Assembly (NCBI GenBank): GCA_021545665.1
Contig: JAJRTX010000083.1
Location: forward strand, 1-6,832
Direction of reading: 5' to 3'
DNA length: 6,832 nt
DNA from: Zetaproteobacteria bacterium
GTDB taxonomy: Bacteria; Pseudomonadota; Zetaproteobacteria; Mariprofundales; Mariprofundaceae
Position numbers and translations under genes: made by a program. Within the stretch, counting starts at the first letter, position 1; each line of letters opens with the position of its first letter. The notes below the pieces were generated by a model that saw nothing but the letters and a program-made list of their open reading frames with translations, made no database searches and was not told where the DNA came from. Shown piece by piece: positions 6,555-6,832 of the stretch.

Positions 6555-6608
6555 CGCGCGCCCTTTTGGCCGGACTGCTTCAGGCTGTTGCTATCGGGAG
6601 TGTGAAAA

Positions 6609-6693
6609 GGAGAGGTTCCCGAGTGGCTAAAGGGGGCAGACTGTAAATCTGCTGGCTCAGCCTACGTTGGTTCGAATCCAGCCCTCTCCACCA
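6609..6693 (+). tRNA. tRNA-Tyr, anticodon GTA
   Basis: An 85-base class II tRNA with a long variable arm. The acceptor stem is GGAGAGG with CCTCTCC. The anticodon stem GCAGA/TCTGC holds loop CTGTAAA, giving GTA at 6643-6645. The variable arm lies between TCTGC and the T-arm (TTGG, TTCGAAT, CCAG). The discriminator is A and CCA is encoded at 6691-6693. The length of the variable arm and the anticodon both fit tyrosine. Confidence 0.97.
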
Positions 6694-6700
6694 GTTGACT

Positions 6701-6725
6701 GAAGATAGCTCCCCTGAGCTTCTTC
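6701..6725 (+). other. Hairpin in the tRNA-Tyr/tRNA-Gly spacer
   Basis: GAAGA, a bulged T, then AGCTC pair with GAGCT and TCTTC around a CCCT loop, ten base pairs in all. It fills most of the spacer between the two tRNAs and has no T run, so it looks more like a structure for transcript processing than a terminator. Function is inferred. Confidence 0.5.
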
Positions 6726-6731
6726 GGGTAT

Positions 6732-6805
6732 GCGGGTGTGGTACAATGGTAGCACCTCAGCCTTCCAAGCTGATGACGCGGGTTCGATTCCCGCCACCCG
6801 CTCCA
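6732..6805 (+). tRNA. tRNA-Gly, anticodon TCC
   Basis: A 74-base cloverleaf with acceptor GCGGGTG/CACCCGC. The anticodon stem TCAGC/GCTGA carries loop CTTCCAA, so the anticodon is TCC at 6764-6766 (reads GGA). The T-arm is GCGGG/CCCGC with loop TTCGATT, the discriminator is T, and CCA is encoded at 6803-6805. The sequence is very close to E. coli glyT. The last 27 bases of the window after it show no feature. Confidence 0.97.
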
Positions 6806-6832
6806 TCTGCCTGTGTTGGCATTGGAGTTTGG

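Overview
The window is a compact, gene-dense stretch of bacterial chromosome with every gene on the + strand. It reads as core genome, with no mobile element, CRISPR array or cargo island. Order: the 3' end of a phosphoribulokinase gene, a terminator, mnmG-rsmG-parA-parB as one tight block, an AT-rich gap, mtnA, a perfect hairpin, coaD, a terminator, then tRNA-Thr(UGU), tRNA-Tyr(GUA) and tRNA-Gly(UCC). Phosphoribulokinase points to a Calvin-cycle autotroph. The protein families and the E. coli-like tRNA order suggest a proteobacterium. A gammaproteobacterial or zetaproteobacterial chemoautotroph would fit, but that is inference and the genus cannot be read from this sequence.

Positions 1-431 hold the end of the phosphoribulokinase gene and its intrinsic terminator. 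Positions 472-4575 hold the replication/segregation-associated block: MnmG (tRNA wobble-uridine modification), RsmG (16S rRNA G527 methylation), and the ParA/ParB chromosome segregation pair. Neighbouring genes overlap by 11 nt (mnmG/rsmG) and 4 nt (parA/parB), with a 21-nt gap between rsmG and parA. Two parS centromere sites lie in this block. A perfect 16-mer sits in the first codons of mnmG, and a 15/16 copy contains the GTG start codon of parA. ParB, its binding sites and ParA are therefore all encoded within about 4 kb.

Positions 4576-4642 are AT-rich and probably carry the mtnA promoter. MtnA (methylthioribose-1-phosphate isomerase, methionine salvage) appears without other salvage genes. 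A 13-bp perfect inverted repeat separates it from coaD (coenzyme A synthesis), which ends in a terminator hairpin. From about 6388 the window enters a tRNA operon in the order Thr-Tyr-Gly, as in the E. coli thrU-tyrU-glyT-thrT-tufB operon. It has a likely promoter before tRNA-Thr, a second one in the long Thr-Tyr spacer, and a processing-type hairpin between Tyr and Gly.

The most interesting feature is the placement of the parS sites directly on gene starts. Beyond that I see no convincing new system here.
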